Assembly: GCF_002843305.1 (NCBI RefSeq)
Contig: NZ_PGSG01000091.1
Coordinates: forward strand, 55,131 to 119,130
From: Streptomyces barkulensis
Lineage (GTDB): Bacteria; Actinomycetota; Actinomycetes; Streptomycetales; Streptomycetaceae
Direction: 5' to 3'
DNA length: 64,000 bases
Made by a program: the position numbers and the translations under genes. Below, in pieces: positions 62,801 to 64,000 of the stretch. Numbering within the stretch: position 1 is the first letter of the stretch; each line of letters begins with the position of its first letter. Under the pieces are notes generated by a model. That model had not been told where the DNA came from. It was given only the letters and a program-made list of their open reading frames with translations, and made no database searches.

Positions 62801-64000
62801 CGCACCACCCCGCTGGGCGAGACCATCGCCTTCGCCCACGACGAGCTGGGCCGCCTGGTCCGCAAGGAGGCCGGGGGCAGGGTCACCACCTTCGCCTACG
62901 ACGCGGCCGGACGGCCGGTGGAGGCCGTCGGGCCCGACGCGGAGGTGCGCTGGCACCGCGACCGGCTGGGGCGGGTGAAGACCGAGCTGGTGAACGGCCG
63001 GGCCCTGTCGCTGTCCTACGACGCGCTGGGCCGCCGCACCCGCCGCACCACCCCCACCGGGGCAGTGTCCTCCCTCGCCTACGACGCGGCCGGCAACCGC
63101 ACCGCCCTGACCACCTCCGGCCGCACGCTGGACTTCACCCACGACGCCGCCGGGCGCGAGACCGCCCGCCGCATCGGCGAGCACCTCACCCTGGCCCAGT
63201 GGTGGGACCCGGCCGGGCGCCTGACCGGCCAGGCCCTCACCGCCGGCCCGGAGGCGGCCACCGTCCAGCAGCGCACGTACCACTACCGGCCGGACGGCCA
63301 CCTCACCGCCGTCGACGACCTCCTGTCCGGCCACCGCGCCTTCGACCTCGACCCGGCCGGACGCGTCACCGCCGTCACCGCGGCCGACTGGAGCGAGACC
63401 TACGCCTACGACGCGGCCGGCAACCAGACCTCCGCCTCCTGGCCCGCCGGGCACGCCGCCGCCGACGCCACCGGCGAGCGCACCTACACCGGCACCCGCC
63501 TCACCCGCGCCGGGCGCTTCCGCTACGAGTACGACGCGGCCGGCCGCACCGTCCTGCGGCAGCGCGTCCGGCTGTCGAAGAAGCCCGACACCTGGCGCTA
63601 CGAGTGGGACGCCGAGGACCGCCTCACCACCGTCACCACCCCCGACGGCACCCGCTGGCGCTACCTCTACGACCCGCTGGGCCGCCGTATCGCCAAGCAG
63701 CGCCTGGCGGCGGACGGGGAGACCGTCACCGAACAGGTGGACTTCACCTGGGACGGCCCGGTCCTCGTCGAGCAGACCACCACCTCACCCGATCTGCCGC
63801 ACCCGGTCGCCCTCACCTGGGACCACGACGGCCACCGCCCCCTGGCCCAGACCGAACGCCTCCTCGATCCCGCCGACCAGAGCGAGATCGACCGGCGGTT
63901 CTTCGCCATCGTCACCGACCTCGTGGGCGCCCCCACCGAACTCGTCGACGAGACGGGCGAGATCGCCTGGCACACCCGCACCACCCTGTGGGGCACCACC
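59867..64000 (+). CDS. RHS-repeat polymorphic toxin, 5' part (toxin domain outside window)
   Basis: Read by hand from ATG 59867; open for 1378 codons to the window edge. Residues ~1-200 are helical (DIEDGFEKGMRKLGDGVEWL; WFKAADACEKAAGALEDFAD), as in actinobacterial type VII-secreted toxins. Residues ~405-480 contain the DUF6531-type start GTDPVDLATGRMFLPQTDV and LVFRRYVESG. From ~540 there are more than 15 RHS/YD repeats of the RYAYDGHGHLASVTDALGQV kind. The variable C-terminal toxin, and the immunity gene, lie beyond the edge. The operon start is the SseB-like gene. Confidence 0.93.
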   Translation, partial: MGWDLIPDDIEDGFEKGMRKLGDGVEWLGDKTAEKLDKAGWESGADWVRDKSRSTANAMGADTEELQLGQTEDPKKLVYGSAGKLRSTAGHLKDFAESFDNVGKGIKGLDSSGIEGEAADAFRTKAAEEPPRWFKAADACEKAAGALEDFADTVEWAQGRAKEAITKYNAAVKASEDARTAHNKKVDAYNKAVDTYNSKVKAGDDPGTPPVCPAAFKDPGPAKAEEAEEILAEARKQRDTAAEKARSAVKAAREKAPPKPSYGEQFKYGMAGMHLENSHMLGGFVKSGTELVALARSLNPTDPYNLGHPGEYATTLNSTVAGLLQAANDPVGTGRQMVAGFMKDPAEGGGRLIFDAALTVLTGGAGAGVKSVRVAADAADAAADAGKARRALDSDGPEQHGSKPEERNSGGTDPVDLATGRMFLPQTDVSLPGAMPLVFRRYVESGYTAGRWFGPSWASTVDQRLEVDAEGVVFVAEDGRLLAYPHPAPGVPTLPSAGSARMPLERTPDGGYTLTEPDTGRVRHFAPPPGGEGGGADGVARLEQITDRAGHRILFAYDEATGAPLRIEHSGGYTLHLTVEDGRVTALSLGDQVVRRYGYTDGHLTEVADSSGRPLRFEYDDEARVIAWVDSNGRRYDYVYDNLHRCVAEGGTEGHMQVRIAYDGIDPDTGHKVTTLTTAAGHATRHVIDDRCRTVATTDPNGHTTRYAYGDHRQPLTVTDPLGRTTSFAYDEHGRLTGLTRPDGRRIAVTRDGLGLPAEVREADGAVWRHTYDERGLRTATTDPAGHTTRYAYDGHGHLASVTDALGQVTSVRCDAAGLPVEITDPPPASGGGTPMGAVTRYTRDAFGRPTTITDPLGAVTRLEWTVEGRLARRTGPDGAEERWEYDGEGNCVRHTDAAGGVTTYEYTHFDLLAARTGPDGVRHTFEHDAELRLTRVTNPQGLSWSYEYDPAGRLISETDFDDRTLAYSYDAAGQLAARTTPLGETIAFAHDELGRLVRKEAGGRVTTFAYDAAGRPVEAVGPDAEVRWHRDRLGRVKTELVNGRALSLSYDALGRRTRRTTPTGAVSSLAYDAAGNRTALTTSGRTLDFTHDAAGRETARRIGEHLTLAQWWDPAGRLTGQALTAGPEAATVQQRTYHYRPDGHLTAVDDLLSGHRAFDLDPAGRVTAVTAADWSETYAYDAAGNQTSASWPAGHAAADATGERTYTGTRLTRAGRFRYEYDAAGRTVLRQRVRLSKKPDTWRYEWDAEDRLTTVTTPDGTRWRYLYDPLGRRIAKQRLAADGETVTEQVDFTWDGPVLVEQTTTSPDLPHPVALTWDHDGHRPLAQTERLLDPADQSEIDRRFFAIVTDLVGAPTELVDETGEIAWHTRTTLWGTT
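62343..62376 (+). repeat. Small palindromic insert within the RHS gene
   Basis: CCTCCCCCTGCCTCCGGCGG continuing as GGGGACCCCCATGG interrupts an RHS repeat in frame. It adds PPPASGGGTPM where neighbouring repeats read ITDPLGAVTRY. TCCCCC (62344-62349) and GGGGGA (62361-62366) pair. The sequence resembles a short palindromic element I recall as widespread in streptomycete genomes. Confidence 0.6.

Overview
The window is very GC-rich DNA with frequent GTG starts, overlapping stop/start codons and actinobacterial families: a cysteine-type leader peptide, Scr1-type XRE/DUF397 pairs, a DUF1707-FHA protein, an AA10 oxidase behind a CebR operator and a SAV2148-type HEPN protein. Together these point to a Streptomyces or close relative. 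No tRNA, rRNA or CRISPR array was seen.

Layout. 1-8.3 kb (minus strand): a partial YihY/BrkB membrane protein, then an anaerobic cassette read adhE > pflB > pflA, with DevR/OsdR-like boxes upstream, and a PfkB sugar kinase. 8.4-18 kb (plus strand): a GNAT protein and the assimilatory sulfate operon (leader peptide, sir, small zinc-ribbon gene, cysH, cysC, cysD, cysN, ssuB, ssuC, sirohydrochlorin chelatase). The substrate-binding gene normally expected beside ssuB/ssuC is absent. 18-24.5 kb: a secreted ricin-type lectin, an unusual P-loop/GNAT/HTH protein, a membrane protein, a chagasin-like inhibitor followed directly by a papain-like protease with about six 47-residue repeats, and DUF1697. 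24.6-36 kb: a HEPN protein and the trehalose-from-glycogen genes glgX(treX), treY and treZ, interrupted by a secreted oxidase (promoter and CebR box), an FHA protein and a GNAT protein. 36-48 kb: housekeeping and accessory genes (msrB, murC, a RibD-like reductase, zapE, PhoX, a polysaccharide deacetylase, Pth2, a BCCT transporter) and a DUF692/MNIO oxidase with a putative partner. 48-54.2 kb: an accessory zone with a Fic module, a probable Tn3 scrap, a Scr1-type XRE/DUF397 locus and a second, decayed copy next to an HATPase gene; both loci share operator-like repeats. 54.2-57.8 kb: a small secreted protein and a three-gene ABC cassette. 57.9 kb to the end: a lipoprotein, a small membrane protein, an SseB-like protein, a helical protein and the 5' part of a large RHS polymorphic toxin that runs out of the window.

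How the parts work together. adhE/pflB/pflA would let an otherwise respiring mycelium dispose of pyruvate and NADH under low oxygen. The cys operon runs from sulfate activation to sulfide, and its chelatase supplies the siroheme for sir. GlgX/TreY/TreZ convert glycogen branches to trehalose. The accessory parts (protease-inhibitor pair, RHS toxin, Fic module, XRE/DUF397/HATPase units, ABC cassette) look like conflict or signalling functions and hold the most novelty.
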